Positions 6,304 to 6,469 of a stretch of DNA of 6,469 nt are shown in pieces (position 1 is the stretch's first letter; each line of letters begins with the position of its first letter). Under the pieces are notes generated by a model. It was not told the origin of the DNA. It saw only the letters and a program-made list of their open reading frames with translations, and searched no databases. The translations under genes were made by a program, and so were the position numbers. Source of the DNA: Clostridiales bacterium (GTDB taxonomy: Bacteria; Bacillota; Clostridia; Oscillospirales; Oscillospiraceae). The stretch is taken from assembly GCA_003522945.1 (NCBI GenBank), contig DPHR01000039.1:1-6469 (forward strand), written 5' to 3'.

Positions 6304-6339
6304 AAAAAAAAGGAACCGGTAAATTCAAACCGGTTCCTT
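6304..6339 (-). terminator. Rho-independent terminator pointing left
   Basis: An 11-bp perfect stem (6310-6320 with 6329-6339, AAGGAACCGGT/ACCGGTTCCTT) encloses an 8-nt loop. Read on the minus strand it is followed by a run of T from the A-tract at 6304-6311. On the plus strand the sequence after the stem (CCGCTTGTCG) is not T-rich. It should therefore end a minus-strand transcript coming from the right of the window. Confidence 0.75.
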
Positions 6340-6365
6340 CCGCTTGTCGAAAAAGCCTCGCAGAG

Positions 6366-6385
6366 TTTGCGCCCGCAGGCGCAAA
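6366..6385. repeat. 8-bp stem hairpin
   Basis: TTTGCGCC (6366-6373) pairs with GGCGCAAA (6378-6385) around a CGCA loop. A T-rich stretch follows on the plus strand (6391-6403), so weak plus-strand termination is possible, but the Ts begin six bases from the stem. Confidence 0.55.
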
Positions 6386-6393
6386 TAGAGTTT

Positions 6394-6436
6394 TATTTAT
6401 TTTCTCCGGCGACATGTGCGTCGGAGAAAATAAGCC
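6394..6436. repeat. Long hairpin: 12 perfect pairs plus 3 inner pairs
   Basis: TTATTTTCTCCG (6397-6408) pairs with CGGAGAAAATAA (6422-6433). Three more inner pairs, one of them G-U, leave a 7-nt ACATGTG loop at 6412-6418. Neither side has a convincing following T-tract. It lies in the same structured stretch as the hairpins at 6304-6339 and 6366-6385. Confidence 0.6.
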
Positions 6437-6469
6437 ATCGACGGGCAGGAAACCCATGCGTCGGACAGC

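Larger units (their letters stand above)
6302..6469 (-). other. Short leftward open frame through hairpins, doubtful coding
   Basis: A minus-strand frame is open from the right edge for 55 codons to TAA at 6302-6304, with possible ATGs at 6455-6457 and 6413-6415. It contains SPEKINKTLFAPAGANSARL and ends GLNLPVPFF. The frame runs through three hairpins and the terminator stem, and its stop lies in the terminator's T-tract. This suggests a chance open frame in a structured repeat-like sequence, or the fossil end of a gene, rather than a normal gene end. Confidence 0.2.

Overview
The window looks like part of a GC-rich chromosome from the Bacillota, most likely a gut-type Clostridia lineage. 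This is an inference. It rests on strong AGGAGG-type ribosome binding sites, a lipoprotein with a Pro/Thr-rich linker after its lipobox, densely packed co-directional genes with GC-rich third codon positions, and a GC-rich intergenic inverted repeat. I see no rRNA, tRNA, CRISPR array, transposase or integrase.

Bases 2-6169 form one tightly spaced + strand gene row, with gaps of 3, 3, 4 and 17 bases. The genes in order are: (1) the 3' part of a calcineurin-like metallophosphoesterase with the end of a purple-acid-phosphatase-type N-terminal beta domain, cut by the left edge; (2) a complete glyoxalase-II-like metallo-beta-lactamase-fold hydrolase; (3) a 547-aa membrane-anchored leucine-rich-repeat (LRR) protein; (4) a 334-aa LRR lipoprotein; (5) a 609-aa membrane-anchored LRR protein.

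The last three are paralogues. Each has an N-terminal export/anchor signal and a variable number of 62-70-residue degenerate repeats marked by a W/Y beta strand. These are followed by a conserved linker, an SDS22/internalin-like LRR block with an 'LGH' motif, and a shared aromatic C-terminal motif (MRDFF-MYYM type). All three are predicted to sit outside the membrane, two by an uncleaved N-terminal helix and one by a lipid. The set resembles a family of surface LRR proteins made from one transcript with two hydrolases. Whether the hydrolases work with them is unknown. This trio is the most interesting content of the window.

The last 300 bases (6170-6469) have no convincing gene. They hold a perfect 25-bp inverted repeat just after the operon (6191-6261), a rho-independent terminator pointing left (6304-6339), and a run of further hairpins up to the right edge. 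A 55-codon open frame runs leftward through these hairpins and is probably not a real gene. The leftward terminator implies that the next unit to the right is transcribed toward this operon.
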